From Gonocerus acuteangulatus (Eukaryota > Arthropoda > Insecta > Hemiptera > Coreidae): a stretch of DNA of 64,000 bases. The position numbers and the translations under genes are program-made. Below, in pieces: positions 33,216 to 45,395 of the stretch. The number at the start of each line of letters is the position of its first letter. Position 1 is the stretch's first letter. The notes beneath the pieces are model-generated. The model was not told where the DNA came from and made no database searches. It saw nothing but the letters and a program-made list of their open reading frames with translations. Where the stretch lies: NCBI GenBank assembly GCA_946811695.1, contig OX328124.1, positions 29,506,148 to 29,570,147 of the forward strand. The letters run 5' to 3'.

Positions 33216-36200
33216 AGTCCTGTTTACATGAGTAAATTAAGTTGCCTCATTAAAATCGTTATTTATTCAGTATAGAAATATCTCAGCCATTTTAGGCAGA
33301 GCATTCGGAGTATAGTTTTGAACCAATGCAAATTATGTTCGTAAACTTCTTGTTCTTGTACAGTGAGCACTCAAATAAACGTATCTTGTTATGCTGGTTT
33401 GGTATCACTCAACGCCGTAATTTTCACGAAAAGCCCATGACACTTAAAGTGAATAATTTATAGTAACAACTTAGAAAGTATCCTTTTATTGGCCTGCTTT
33501 GTACATAATGTATTATTTTTGGAAAATAAATGCGATCAATGCTCAGAAAATTAGATATTTTGTGGGGATTTTTTGTTATTGCGGTTGTACTTGCTTTGGT
33601 TATTCGTTTGGATTTTTTTTTAATGTCATTAATTTTTATTGATAATAATGGTTAGTTTAATTACAATAATTAAGGCAGGTTTTATGTTTAAGTTGAATAT
33701 GAAAATATAATGTTGATTTACTATATTCAAGAATTTTCCTACTTCAGGTTACATCTTCCGTTTTCAAGAAATACTGTACTTCTCTAAAGTAATTGTGACA
33801 ATAATTGTGCTCTAGTTTCGATTAGAACGATATGTTCATCTCACAAATATTTCAGTATTCTTTTTGTTGATATTTAGTGTTCGCCTCTTGCTATTTTTCA
33901 AAGTGTGTTCTACCTTCTTGATGTGTATAAACGACGCATACAGTTAGCTCTTAATTATCCTTTTAAGACATATTTTTCCAGCGGTATGTAATCAAATATT
34001 GGGACCCCCTGTCGTCTTTTTCAAGTGTACATAACACCCCGGTGTAAGCACAATCCTGTAGGAATGTTTTCAAAACTGGTTTTTAGACCGCTGCACAAAT
34101 AAACCGTGTTCTAAAGAAAATAAGAGCTCAGGGAAGTGGGCTTCAACCCAACGGGGTCTTACATATCAGGACCTTGGAAAAGTAAGGTTGAATCAGAAAA
34201 ATCTACTTTTCTTTTATTTTATTTTCTGATTCAGAAAGATGTAGGTAACAAGACGCTTCGCCTTGTTTCTATGTTTCGCCTATAGTTCTCTCACAATTTC
34301 AAGTTAAAGTGAATAGCAGCAGCATCATGGAAAATAATGTCCTATTTAAAGGGCGAATCCCGGGTCTGAAACGTCCTTCCTAGCATTTTGTTACCCCTAA
34401 ATCACTTATCAAAAATTATAATTAAAACATTTCAATTGCACAATTTTTCAATCAGATTTATGAATCAGCATTCCAAAGGGTAAGCTTTCGTCCTTGCTAT
34501 CTTGATGCGCTCCTAGAACTTTGACTTCAATTTCCCAACATCCGGAATTCGTGATTCGCCCTTACTCTTCCAAGGTCCTGATATATATGTAGTTTAATTT
34601 TTTCGACTACCAAGAGTATCAAACCAGGTATGCTCCTATTTCCGTTCAGTAATTTCTCAAGCTGAGCAATACACAAGCAATAAGACATTCTCAGATTGCC
34701 TGAACTCACGGGCTGCTACGTTCCGCTAAAAACTGAGATGTCCTATTACGCATGATATTTCATTCATTGAAACCCAATGTTCTTTTTAATTGTAGCCCAT
34801 TTCTCAATAAACTATTTTCTTTAGACGAATTCTATCATGTATGCTTAATCTCATTTGTGTAAGGTATCATTTATCAACCAAAAATGCTACGACATGAAAT
34901 CGAAAAGCATGTTTTAAAACGTGACTAAAAGTAATCAATATCGGAGGATATTACCATGCTATAAATAACCCTGCTCTTATCCAACAATACATTACTTTAA
35001 AATAATCTCTTGTTTTCATTTAGTGAGCATTACATTACTGGATTATACGGTGGCAAATGCGGTATAAACTGATATATTGTGGGCCATTTCATATTTGAAG
35101 ATTTCTCATGATTTTTTACACTAATCTGGGAATCTTCCGCACAGTGGTGGCTTACGAGGGGGGCTTAGCCCCCAGAATGAAAATTCACAATCCTTTTCGA
35201 TTAAGTTAGAAAAATAAATTCTTTAGGCAAATTAATAGTTATAAGTTCTAATTAAAGTATGTTTTTAGTTTATCAAATACTTCCTTAATGATTTCCAGGT
35301 GCCTGGTTATAAAAATTTGATTCTACACCCCCAGGCACGGCGGTAAGCCCATACTAAATTAGCCCCTCCCCCCCAGAAATGTTTGTCTAGAGCCCCCTAT
35401 GCTGCCGAATGGAATATCAGATACCCTTCCTTTGAGGACAAAGCCTGCACGAATAGAACAAGCTGACATCTAGGGAATTGTATAAAAAATTGGATCCTCT
35501 GCAAATAGGATGTTAAAAGTAGCCTATTGTGACTATTTATAGGAACAGACCCTTGTAGTTCGGTGCCAAGCACATACTCACTGAGGGCCGATTCTTTTTT
35601 ACTATTATAGAAACAGAGTTCCTGGATCTCTAGCCGAACGAACACTATACGTTTTCCATTAACTAGACAATACGTAATATTTTCTTAGGAAGAAAAATTT
35701 TCATTACGGGGTTTTTGTTATTCCTCGTATCTATTTATTTAAATATTAACGCCCATTCATTAAACAGGCACACAAAATAAAAAAAGTGGTATTTTCCAAA
35801 GACATCATACATATATTCTTATGAATTTCTACACGCTGAATCCAGAGACCGTTTTACGCCAGCGCATCAGGTTTAAGGGCATTTAAAGTTCAAATTTCTT
35901 ATGACATCGTTTGAGAAGAAGTAACGAGAGCATCCATGGTTTTGAGGGTCGCTGAATTCGAATCCGAGGTCTGTTTCACCCTATCGGCGCAAAATCAAGG
36001 TAATTTCAAGGACAAAAATTTATATTTTGCGAAAATGAATTTTTCACTGTAGATTCATTTTTTTCACAAGAACTGAACAAACACTTTAGACTTCTACGAC
36101 GACTAATCGGACCTAAATCAAAACCTGACACAAAACAAACTGACAATGTACAATACCTATATGGACTTATGGAAAAGAACTATGAGGAGCAACTAGTGAT

Positions 36201-36301
36201 CAACTGTGAAGATTGTCTAAAGCTTCCAATCCTAAGTCATCCGTAAAGTCTTCCAGTCCTTTGGCAAATTAACTAGCCTGTTCCCTGAAATATTGTAAAT
36301 A
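33216..36301. other. Mostly unrecognised 3-kb stretch
   Basis: An inverted pair ATATCAGGACCTTGGAA...AGTAAGG lies at 34161-34195 and 34553-34585. A transposon-end-like CAGTGGTGGCTTACGAGG is at 35143 with C-rich sequence near 35365, but no matching right end was found. No coding motif recognised. Confidence 0.35.
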
Positions 36302-37194
36302 TTTTAGCACTTTTCTCCGAAGGAAAGTAGCTATTGAAGTTGCACTCATGACGGAATTTTTGAAAAATTTCTTAGTATCTTTATCGATCCTACCTAATAG
36401 ACATCGAAAATGACCCCAGTTAAAATTTATATATTTTTATTTAAATTTTAACGTCCATTTATTATTAACTACGAATTTTAGGACGGGTTATCTATAGGGT
36501 ACCACCCTTTTCTAGCCAGGATAGAGGTGATGCCTTTTCTTTTTTTCGAAAGAAAAGCCACCACCCCTAGTGGGAGTCGAACCCACGACCTTTGGCACGG
36601 AGTGTTAAGTGCTCACGCCTTAACCCTCACGGCCATCGGGTCTCCAAAATTTATATATATCTATATACATATGTGTGTCCGTTAACACGATACAGGCTAG
36701 AGTTTTTGTTTTTTTTTTTCGCCACGAAACTTAGTATGTAGTATTCCCCCATCAAACGATTGAACGAGTTCGCTAACCAACGAAATCGGTCCATCTGGAG
36801 GGGGGGGGGTTTACTTTGGAGCCAAAGTAGTTGTGAAAATGAACTAAATCAGTCTATCGGGCGGGCGGGGGGTTACTTTGTACTGTTTGAATTGAATTCT
36901 TCCGCCAAACGTAGGTTCGCGAAACTCATCAAGATCAATAGATCAAAATGTGAAGCTTTGTGTATTTATTACGTAGTGTATTGCCCCACATACACAAAAC
37001 TCTGGAAAGAAATTAACTACAAAATTAATAATTGAAACAGCTGCTCATAACAAATGCATAAGAACAGAACAATTTATGTTTTTATTTTATTTATCTATAT
37101 AGGTTATTTTAAGCAAATTATTGGGGAATGCACTCGACCCTACCCAATTCTCAGGAAAGTGCTTGGTTATGCAGCTCCTGGGTGACGGACTTTT
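36302..37194 (+). mobile_element. HINE-B element with nested SINE
   Basis: Starts TTAGCACTTTTCTCCGAAGG, ends TATGCAGCTCCTGGGTGACG and GACTTTT. The TA region was split by a SINE at 36435-36645. Only one or two internal repeats remain. Confidence 0.75.
36435..36645 (-). repeat. tRNA-derived SINE (type 3) inserted in HINE-B
   Basis: A 13-bp target duplication, AAAATTTATATAT, is at 36422-36434 and 36646-36658. The minus strand starts GGAGACCCGATGGCCGTGAG, has box B GGTCGTGGGTTCGACTCCCA and a tail with AGATAACCCGTCCTAAAATT. The insertion postdates the HINE-B copy. Confidence 0.85.
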
Positions 37195-37637
37195 TAGTAA
37201 TGTATATACTGCACGAAGTGACTTAAGTTTTCATTCACATGAAGTTGTGAACCCCCTTACCGGGCCTCCTGATTGAGAGTAGTAGTAATGTCTGCCTTCC
37301 TCCCTCACTTAATCCAATTTGTTGTTTCAATAGTTTGTCCAAATTTAGTACGTAGTTGTTTATAAATTATTAATACCGAACTTTAAAGAAAGAGGCTTAA
37401 ACGCGTGGGGTTTGGAATAAAATCACTCAGAGGATTGCCGCAAAATTAAGAACAGAATGCATAACTTATCGCACCTGCGAAAAATGCCGGACTAACCTTG
37501 GAATTCGTTTTATTCGTTTATTTTGAGTTAGTTCACACGTGATGTGAATAGTAAGGCACCATATGAAGCAATGTATTGTTGCTGTCAGCTATTGCTATAA
37601 ATGTCATCGTAACACGCTAAGAGGGATATCTCCGGCG
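37195..37637. other. No recognised feature
   Basis: Nothing recognised between the HINE-B end and the 46-bp array. Confidence 0.4.
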
Positions 37638-37965
37638 AAGAAGTTGTAACCGCTCCGAATTTGATCACAACATCAACATCTATAAGAAGTTGTACCGCTC
37701 CGAATTTGATCATAACATCAACATCTATAAGAAGTTGTAACCGCTCCGAATTTGATCATAACATCAACATCTATAAGAAGTTGTAACCGCTCCGAATTTG
37801 ATCATAACATCAACATCTATAAGAAGTTGTAACCGCTCCGAATTTGGTCATAACATCAACATCTATAAGAAGTTGTAACCGCTCCGAATTTGATCATAAC
37901 ATCAACATCTATAAGAAGTTGTAACCGCTCCGAATTTGATCATATCATCAACATCTATAATGTTA
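37638..37965. repeat. Tandem array of a 46-bp unit, about 7 copies
   Basis: AAGAAGTTGTAACCGCTCCG recurs at 37638, 37684, 37729, 37775 and onward to 37960. One unit lost a base; a few point differences exist. The recency of the array is evident from near-identity. Confidence 0.95.
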
Positions 37966-39007
37966 TTTTGCGTATTTATGCACTTAATAGTAAATAAACC
38001 CACAAAGCATGGGTTCAAAACATGGTTCACAGTAAGCATGGACGCCGATTCAATTGTCAGAGGAAATAAGGATGGCGCTTGAGGTGGATCCTCTGAATTT
38101 TCATTGTCCATAGGGAGCAAATCGCAAGCTAAATTTGAGTCCTTATCAAATTATGTGATTTTGTACTTACGTGAAAGGCGATCACGTCGGGGTCACCACT
38201 TTTGCGTATTTATGCACGAAATATATAATAAACACTCAAATAAAGTTCAGTTTTTGTGTATTAAGTCTTTCACAATATTTAGATAACAAAGTGGCAGGAA
38301 CAAACTTATGTACATATCAACCAACTCACTCGTGACCATCTGAATAACCTTTCCAGATGGGATTGTAACTAGCGAACGATGCCCAATGAGCTCAGTGTCA
38401 ACTTCCGCTGACACCAAGCAATAGTACGCGAGCGAGTCGCCGCTACAGTTACCATTGTTTCCGGATTTATCCTATTTGGAACAGATTTTAAACAAGTAAT
38501 TTTAATGTTCAATAAAACAGATGTATCAATCATATTAGTTTATTGTTCAGTATTCACGTTTTTTAATGAGTTTAGTTGTACATAGTTTTACTTAAGCCTA
38601 AAAAAATAGTTTGATACTGTAACAATTGTATATATTTGATTTTATTGTGGATAATCCTTTAATTTGTTTTAATTCTACAAGTTTAAGTGATATTTTTGGC
38701 AGTTTTTAGTCCTAAACATTTTGAGTTTCGTTTCGATGCAGCATGTCGCAAGAAAGAGTTTCGGAGAATGTAGACAGGTATTTTAGGATTACTTTTATAT
38801 TATGATGGTTAATTTGAAACTGCCTGTCTTTTCGTCATTTTTATGGATGAATCAGTGTCCCTTAAAATACTTGATAAAAACACAACGTGCTTACATTTTT
38901 TATGTTATTTAATCCAGTGCAGCGTATTATTTTGTATTCTGAAAGTTTTTGTATGTTTTAACCAAGTTTGGAAGAGGTTTTGTTTGTAAACCTTTAAGAT
39001 ATATTCA
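37966..39007. other. CpG-richer patch and a possible first exon
   Basis: Positions 38380-38460 are richer in CpG (GTACGCGAGCGAGTCGCCGC) than the surroundings. About 290 bp downstream, ATG at 38743 opens MSQERVSENVD, interrupted at 38777 by AG|GTATTT, a weak donor. This could be a promoter plus first coding exon, but no downstream exon was identified. Confidence 0.25.
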
Positions 39008-40043
39008 TTAACCCTTTGATGCATGATTTTTTCATTTCTCATAAAAAAAATCTGAGAAGTAGAAATAGGCCTCAGGATAACGGGAAAAATACGGAAAACA
39101 ATTCATCGAGTTTTTTTCCGGGAAATTTATGAAAAACTGAAAGATGCCTGTAGGCATCATTGTGCGTATAGGGAGGAATGTTTTTGTGAATGAACATGTA
39201 TAAGCATTTACATTTATTGAAACATATAAAAAATGTATGAGTTAAAGTTAAAAAGAACTCTTCTCTTTTCATCAAAATCACAAATGGTAATTCATGAAAT
39301 ATGATTTGCCTTTAGTTAAACACAAATAAAGTTCACATTTATCACAGTAACCAACAAGTTTGGTTCTTCCACTTTTCCATCCTGCATCTCATCTTCTAAG
39401 ATACATCAGGCAGTACATCCTCAAACAAATCATTCAAATCTGAGAAGGGGCCTATGGGATTCTCTTTGAATTCAAATTGTCGCCATTTACCTCTAAAACA
39501 TTGGCTGAAAATACTCGAAGGATCAGAAAGAACATTGTCATCTTCATCCTCACTCATCATCTGGTGCTGTGATTATATGAAAAAGTCTGTTTCTCCTCTC
39601 CCCATTATCGATCAGATAATGGGAATCATCGGTCGGACCTCGGTACCAGATGCACGATGTTGCCCACAGGAAACCAATGAACAGCCACAAAAATTGGCAC
39701 AAAAAAATAAAACTTCAATAAAACAAACTTTCAAATCTTAAAATACATCACTAGTAACTAAGGAGTACGATTTTTTTTAGGTCAGAATGGACGTTTTTAA
39801 TAGTATTGTGGCCTTACGAAAGGAGTCCCCTTGGGGTGAGAAACGAGACTTCTGGTTTTGTCAACATTAACTTGTTTATTCCTTCTTGGGAACAAAGTAC
39901 AAAGTTCAAAATCTTCCAGTCCCTTTGACACTTTTTGATGATTACAGGAAACGAAATATAATTTGAAAAAACTCGATATAGTGCTCTGGGAGTGTAAAAT
40001 ATAATATGATGCCTGCAGGCATCACGATGCAACAAAGAGTTAA
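39008..40043. mobile_element. piggyBac-like element, degenerate
   Basis: TTAA at 39008-39011 and 40040-40043 flanks inverted ends CCCTTTGATGCATGAT (left) and GATGCAACAAAGAG (right). Inside both ends lies a palindrome of the form GATGCCTGYAGGCATC (about 39145 and 40009). TTAA plus CCYTTTG ends identify piggyBac. Interior frames (for example 39454-39741 plus, 39250-39560 minus) are broken and no transposase domain was recognised. Confidence 0.7.
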
Positions 40044-40109
40044 TGTCTATCGTGTGCATTAAGTTTTCAAAAGATGAGAATCAAATACTGAAATTTTCAA
40101 AATTGGAAA

Positions 40110-40495
40110 TTATAAGATCTGCCCAACTGCTCATAGTCCAAGAGCTGGTAGCCACGAGTTTCGTGGAGTGTTTTATGCACCTTGAAATTTTGATATAATG
40201 TACCTCATGGTTAGATAAGAAGGTATGTATGTGTTGGCTTGACTTACCATGGAACAGCAGGGGAAAAGTACAAATATTAATAAATAATGATTGTAGGTTT
40301 CTGAATAAAACACTGTTTTGGGGCAATATTTTTTTTTTTTTTTGCACCTTTCCCCTTCTATGTTGGTTTTCCACAGTAAGTTTAGCGAACACATGTTTAC
40401 TTTTTTATCAACCCATGAGGTACATTATGGCAAAATATTAAGGCGCATAAAACACTTTATAAAAAGTGCTTTACCAGCTCTCCGACTAGCATGTC
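40110..40495. mobile_element. Foldback element with about 150-bp imperfect arms
   Basis: Roughly 40125-40275 is the imperfect reverse complement of 40335-40490. Shared blocks are ATAATGTACCTCATGG, GAGCTGGTA, GTGTTTTATGC and AGGGGAAA. The centre is a T-rich loop. Overlapping frames on both strands come from this symmetry. No target duplication was recognised. Confidence 0.7.
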
Positions 40496-40723
40496 AATTC
40501 ACATTTATTTCCTAAAATACGGATGATGAGGTTAATCGTCTGGTAATCCTCCTGTCGAATGCTTCTAGCAATTATAGCATCTGAAGCAGATTTTAAATGC
40601 TCCACATAAAACAGAATTATATCATTTACTCTTCTTACAGTTTGCAACGCCTAACTAATGCTAATACGTTATGTTTAGCGCTAGAAGTATTGTTTTCAAA
40701 TATTCTAGACAACCACAATGCCA

Positions 40724-40861
40724 GTTTTAGCGCGGTTACTCCCTATCTCCATAGGGAGAACCCGCTTATGAGGTTGACCTCATGACGCAATCCGGAAGTG
40801 CCGACTAGAAACTTTCACGTTTCAGACCCTATAGATCACGAAAATATAGGTGGCCCAAATT

Positions 40862-40924
<63 letters not shown>

Positions 40925-42151
40925 TTGTCTGTTCGCGCTCTAGCAAGCTCAAAAATGGTCCGATTTTAACGAAATGTGGTACAAAAATCTGTCGTCTAAT
41001 TTGAAAGGTCAAGTTCGTTAACCAGCAGAATCCGCCCACTAGAAGATAGTGTTTGGGGCGAAATTCGCGCAAAAAAAATCGTAACGCTTACGTTTTTGAG
41101 TTTATATGCTTGCAGGTACTTGTTGTATAGGTTTCTTAACATAAGAAAACGAATGGAACCATTTTTAAGGCGATATCTGTAACCGTTCCTGAGAAAAGTG
41201 GAATCAATGTTTTTGTAAGTCATTATATTTTTGTGAGTACTTAGAATCGCGGGATTCAATTGAAATATTTCCTACAACTTGGAAATTAATCCCAACTAAG
41301 ATGTTTAAATTTTGGTTATATTTGGAGTTAAGGAAGTATGCGAAAAAAATTATTTTATGAATAGACATGAGAAGTTTTCAGATCTTCATACATTTTTCGT
41401 AAATATCTCGATTTCGGTTGGGAAATCGTGGTAAGTGGAAGGTGACCATTCGAATGCTTACTAAATTCTCTACAAAAAAGGTCCTGTAGCAATATTCGAT
41501 GGGGCAACGTCAATCTGAGATATAAGCGTTTAAAACGTAAAAAGTGTTTGTTTTGTTGTTTTGAAAGGGTTTTTCTCTTTGCTTAACTCACTTTTTAATT
41601 GGTTGTTTCTTGTTTTAAAATCAATTTATCAGTAAAATTAGTATTGTAGTAAAATAAGATAAGAAACGGTGAAAGGTATTGGTAAGTTTGGAGTGGCTGT
41701 GGCAATCAAGATGGCAGTGGCTAATCATGATGACGTAGTTTGTTTTGAATTCTCCGGTCTATATAACCTTCCTCATAGCCTTTAACTGTAGTTATCATTA
41801 TTTCTTATTTTATAGAAAGATTTAACCCACCTCAGAATGGAATTTTATTTGCCATGAAGCACATATTTAGAGTTGATTATAACAGTAAAACGAATTTGCT
41901 AGTAAAACAAGATACTTAAAATTACAACGAATTTTTGTTTGTTTAGAATAGAGCCTTCTCAGCAGCAGTCGAAGAGTAAGTACGTTTTCAGTACATAATT
42001 GTATTGACTTATACAGATTAAGAATTATCCGCTTCTGTGTTTGTTGGCTACTGTCAGTTCCCTGTGATTTGTAATTCTAATCTATTCCAATTCTTCGAGA
42101 TTTACGTAACCGCGCTAAGTTGACGCAGTTCCTGCGAGTCGGACTTTTTTT
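40724..42151 (+). mobile_element. HINE-A element, full length
   Basis: Starts TTTTAGCGCGGTTACTCCCT, with the 5' palindrome and the block CAATCCGGAAGTGCCGACTA, TA tract 40872-40921, a long interior and the end GACGCAGTTCCTGCGAGTCG then GACTTTT at 42151. The subterminal inverted repeat is TAGCGCGGTT / AACCGCGCTA. Confidence 0.8.
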
Positions 42152-42505
42152 TATAAGATAATGTCTTATCCTCTTACATAAGCTACCAGCTTTATGGGAT
42201 ATTAATGATTTCTAATCCTTTTGACTATTAAAACGTTTTACTATATTGATTGATTGGAACGTACATTCGTTTATATATGCAGTGAACAGAAAGTGATTAA
42301 ATTATTATTATATAGCAATTTAAGATGATTAGAACTGGCATTAACACTACAACAACATTCCAGTTGTATTACCATTTCTCTTTTGTTCTATCCTTAAATT
42401 AGGAGGGATTTTTTTTTTTTTTTCTTTAACCATAATATAATCATTATTTTTAAAATATTTTTCATAGACTATCATAATGAATTATTTTTTTTCTTTCTTT
42501 TATAG

Positions 42506-42538
42506 GTGAGTGCAGTTGGATTAATTTACTCGACGAAG
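42506..42538 (+). other. Possible 33-bp microexon
   Basis: A long pyrimidine tract ending TTTATAG precedes 42506 and GTATGG follows 42538. The 11 codons read VSAVGLIYSTK. Like 6049 it begins GTGAGT. An alternative is a chance T-rich tract. No partner exon was found. Confidence 0.2.
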
Positions 42539-42540
42539 GT

Positions 42541-43101
42541 ATGGAAATGATTTTATGTTATGTTATTTTATTGTCGGAGGCGGGCAAAGCAGAAGTTGTT
42601 CTGTGGGATTTTATTGTCGGAGGCGGGCAAAGCAGAAGTTGTTCTGTGGGCGATCTCTTGTATTATAATATAATACATATACTAACTGACTGTAGACAAC
42701 GTAGCAAACTAACCATTCCTTATGACTTACATGACTTACTCACGGAAGGTAGCCCATACACACATATAATACTTATACTAACTGACTGTAGACAACGTAG
42801 CAAACTAACCATTCCTTACGACTTACATGACTTACTCACGGAAGGTAGGCCATACACACATATAATACTTATACTAACTGACTGTAGACAACGTAGCAAA
42901 CTAACCATTCCTTACGACTTACATGACTTACTCACGGAAGGTAGGCCATACACTCATATAATACTTATACTAACTGACTGTAGACAACGTAGCAAACTAA
43001 CCATTCCTTACGACTTACATGACTTACTGACGGAAGGTAGGCCAAACACACAAACACTACTAACACATTTAAAGAATGAAAAAAACTATTCAAAAATATA
43101 A
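42541..43101 (+). repeat. 96-bp tandem array (4 copies) with an open frame
   Basis: ACTAACTGACTGTAGACAAC recurs at 42681, 42777, 42873 and 42969, exactly 96 bp apart, preceded by a 43-bp direct duplication (ATTGTCGGAGGCGGGCAAAG). Because 96 is a multiple of three, the frame stays open for 186 codons, giving a 32-residue repeat with LTDCRQRSKLTIPYDLHDLL. The 43-bp duplication is read in two different frames. I recognise no domain and regard coding as doubtful. Confidence 0.9.
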
Positions 43102-43434
43102 AGTACGTTTTAGGCAAATATTTTTATTTCCTTTTTGTTTTTATTCTGTATAATGATTTTGATTAATAATTTTTGTTAGATTACCTTTTTTGTACAACGA
43201 TTTTTTTTTTCTTTTTTCTTTTTTTTTTTTTAAGGACAACTGACTATTCGTAGATTTGTCCAAAACTGACTGCCTTTGATTCTGTCATTTTAATGAGCTC
43301 GTCGCCTCCGTTGCGATACTCACAATAAATAAATATTATAATACACGTGATCTCTACTGATATTCTTGCATAGAACCACCTGATTTTTAAATCATGGCTT
43401 GTATTACAGATTTTTTATTTTTCAGCGTTCAGGG
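43102..43434. other. T-rich, no recognised feature
   Basis: Poly-T-rich stretch at 43200-43235; otherwise nothing recognised. Confidence 0.45.
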
Positions 43435-43570
43435 TTAGTACCTTGCTTAGGGGAAAGTCAGACACCTTGGGTATAGTACTTACCACACTATCTCCCTAGT
43501 GTTCCACATAGTCAAGAATCAGATATGTGTAAACCATGTGCTCCACTGGACTGTTATGGCACTGTTTTTT
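43435..43570 (+). repeat. SINE type 1, 3' half
   Basis: CACACTATCTCCCTAGTGTT and CAAGAATCAGATATG mark the distal body of the family. The tRNA-like head is absent. Confidence 0.6.
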
Positions 43571-43589
43571 TGTGCGATAATGTTGTTGA

Positions 43590-43800
43590 ATATTTATTTA
43601 AATTTTAACGTCGATTATTATTGACTACGAATTTTAGGACGGGTTTTATATAGGTTACCACCCTTCTCTAGCCAGGATAGGGCTGATGCTTTTTCTTTTT
43701 CTAAAGAAAAGCCATCACCTCATATTGGGAATCTAACCCACGACCCTTGACACGGAGTGCTAACTGCTCACGCCTTAACACTCGCGGCCACCGGGTCTCC
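43590..43800 (-). repeat. tRNA-derived SINE (type 3), full length
   Basis: Minus strand: GGAGACCCGGTGGCCGCGAG, box B GGTCGTGGGTTAGATTCCC, GATGGCTTTTC, then AACCCGTCCTAAAATTCGTA and GTTAAAATTTAAATAAATA. It matches 36435-36645 throughout. Confidence 0.8.
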
Positions 43801-44101
43801 TATTGGCGAATAAATCATAAGATAAATTGAGGCTTATATTTAACATCCACAACTAGACTATAAATAAAGATCTTCACTGGGTACTTTAGTTGTTACAATT
43901 GGTGTTTTCAGTAAATTTCCGTAATAAGCCTAGAAACTGCTTAATGTTGAAATGTAATGGTGATTCTAGACATAAATCGCGGTAATAACGGACCCTGAAC
44001 CATACTGAAATGCCTATTCTCGAATTATGTTATTATATATTCTTATTGTTTATTTCGTTGCGTATATATCATATTTTATTAAGTAAACTAACTAATGTAT
44101 T

Positions 44102-44245
44102 AACGGCGTATCAACATTAGTGCTATTAACGCCGGGTAGTCTACAGGTTTCCGCCCTTTTCTATAATGCCAACAGCACGTGGCCGGTCACCCATTCAGGT
44201 ACTGACCACGCCCGACGTTGCTTAACTTCATTGATCTACGGGTAT
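44102..44245 (-). repeat. 5S rRNA-derived SINE (SINE3-like)
   Basis: On the minus strand GAAGTTAAGCAACGTCGGGC, GTGGTCAGTACCTGAATGGG and TGACCGGCCACGTGCTGTTG follow the 3' two-thirds of animal 5S rRNA, including the internal promoter region. The sequence then continues into a tail ending GGCGTTAATAGCACTAATG and GATACGCCGTTAA, similar to the tail of the type-2 tRNA SINE at 13740. It is therefore a retroposon rather than a functional 5S gene. Confidence 0.75.
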
Positions 44246-44339
44246 ATATCATATTATTCGAATTCACGAGCCTATAATATACAAACAGTATATTATTAGA
44301 CGATTTATTTAGCATGTAACTCGTTTACTCCTTACTAAT

Positions 44340-44690
44340 TTTTTTTTTTATTTGTTTATTTGAAATCTGTACAAGTCATGTAAGTACAATAATCAAGTTA
44401 GTTGATACAGATATATGCTATGTATAAATTGAACAAAACGGTAAAATAAAAAATAATAATAAAAAAACAAAACAAACAAATTTGGAAGAAGCCAACCATT
44501 GTTGGCACTTCCGGGATAGTCTAAATAAATATTAAAATTATTCTGACAAGGTCATGTGAGTAAAATGTCTCGGGGCCGCTGTCTCTTAAGCCGCCTGGAA
44601 GGATTGTCTGGGTGGGATTGGGACGACAAGAATAGACCTTCAGGATTGGGATGGTGGGACTGTTTTGAGTGGAACCCTTACTAAATAAAA
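44340..44690 (-). other. Possible LINE 3' untranslated fragment
   Basis: It begins with a T-rich run then TTTATTTGAAATCTGTACAA, similar in style to the 3' ends of minus-strand LINEs at 54575. No coding motif is present, so the call is tentative. Confidence 0.25.
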
Positions 44691-44693
44691 CTA

Positions 44694-45395
44694 AAGTCCG
44701 ACTCGCAGGAACTGTATCATCTTGTCGGATTTCCGTTCTTATTCCTGGTATTATTTGGAAAGCCTCGAATCAATATATTCAATATTTTGTAAAAAATTAA
44801 AACACCTATTCCAATGGAATATGGACGAAAAGGTTGATTTTAGGTTGTTGAAAAGATCTATTACATCGTAAAATGGTTTCTCATTATACGTATCTTGTTT
44901 TATTGGCTAATTATTATTACTGATAAAATCAATTTAAAAAACAGCAATAAAAAACTGTGAAAACAACGAAATTAACTCTTTTAAAGTTTTAAAAGTCATT
45001 TCTCCGATTGACATTGTTCCATCAAAAATTACTTCAAAACCTTTTTTGTAGAGAATTTAGTAAGCTTTCGACTGTTCACCTTCCACGTACTACGATATCC
45101 TAATCGGCATATTTAAACAAAAATGGTAAGATCCCAAAATTTTTCATATCTGCTAATAGATTTTTTTTTTTTTTTCATTATACTTCCCTAACTCGAAACG
45201 CAACCCAAATTAAAGACGTTTTTTGACGTTAGTTTAGATAAATGTCAAATGTCTGGAATAACTTTCAGCTGAATCAGTCGTTTCTGAATACTCACACCAA
45301 AAATTAGTTAGGAAAGCTAGTTAAATGGAACTTTCCTCGTAAACGGTTTCAGATATCTCTTAAAAATTCATTCATGTTCCTACGTTAGAAAACCT
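44694..45395 (-). mobile_element. HINE-A element, 5'-truncated
   Basis: Starts with the complement of the 3' terminus (AAGTCCGACTCGCAGGAACT) and runs through words shared with 49952-51466 (TTTCTCCGATTGACAT, TAGAGAATTTAGTAAGCTTT). It stops before the TA tract and 5' end. Confidence 0.7.

Noticed and set aside
35143..35400. hAT-like element starting CAGTGGTGGCTTACGAGG.
   Set aside because: No matching inverted right end or 8-bp duplication could be found.
37638..37965. CRISPR-like array.
   Set aside because: Units are contiguous 46-bp repeats without distinct spacers, in a eukaryotic sequence.
42541..43101. 186-codon open frame as a host gene.
   Set aside because: The frame is opened by a 96-bp tandem array and a 43-bp duplication read in two frames; no domain is seen.
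44155..44245. Functional 5S rRNA gene.
   Set aside because: The 5' third is missing and the 3' side runs into a SINE tail instead of a terminator.
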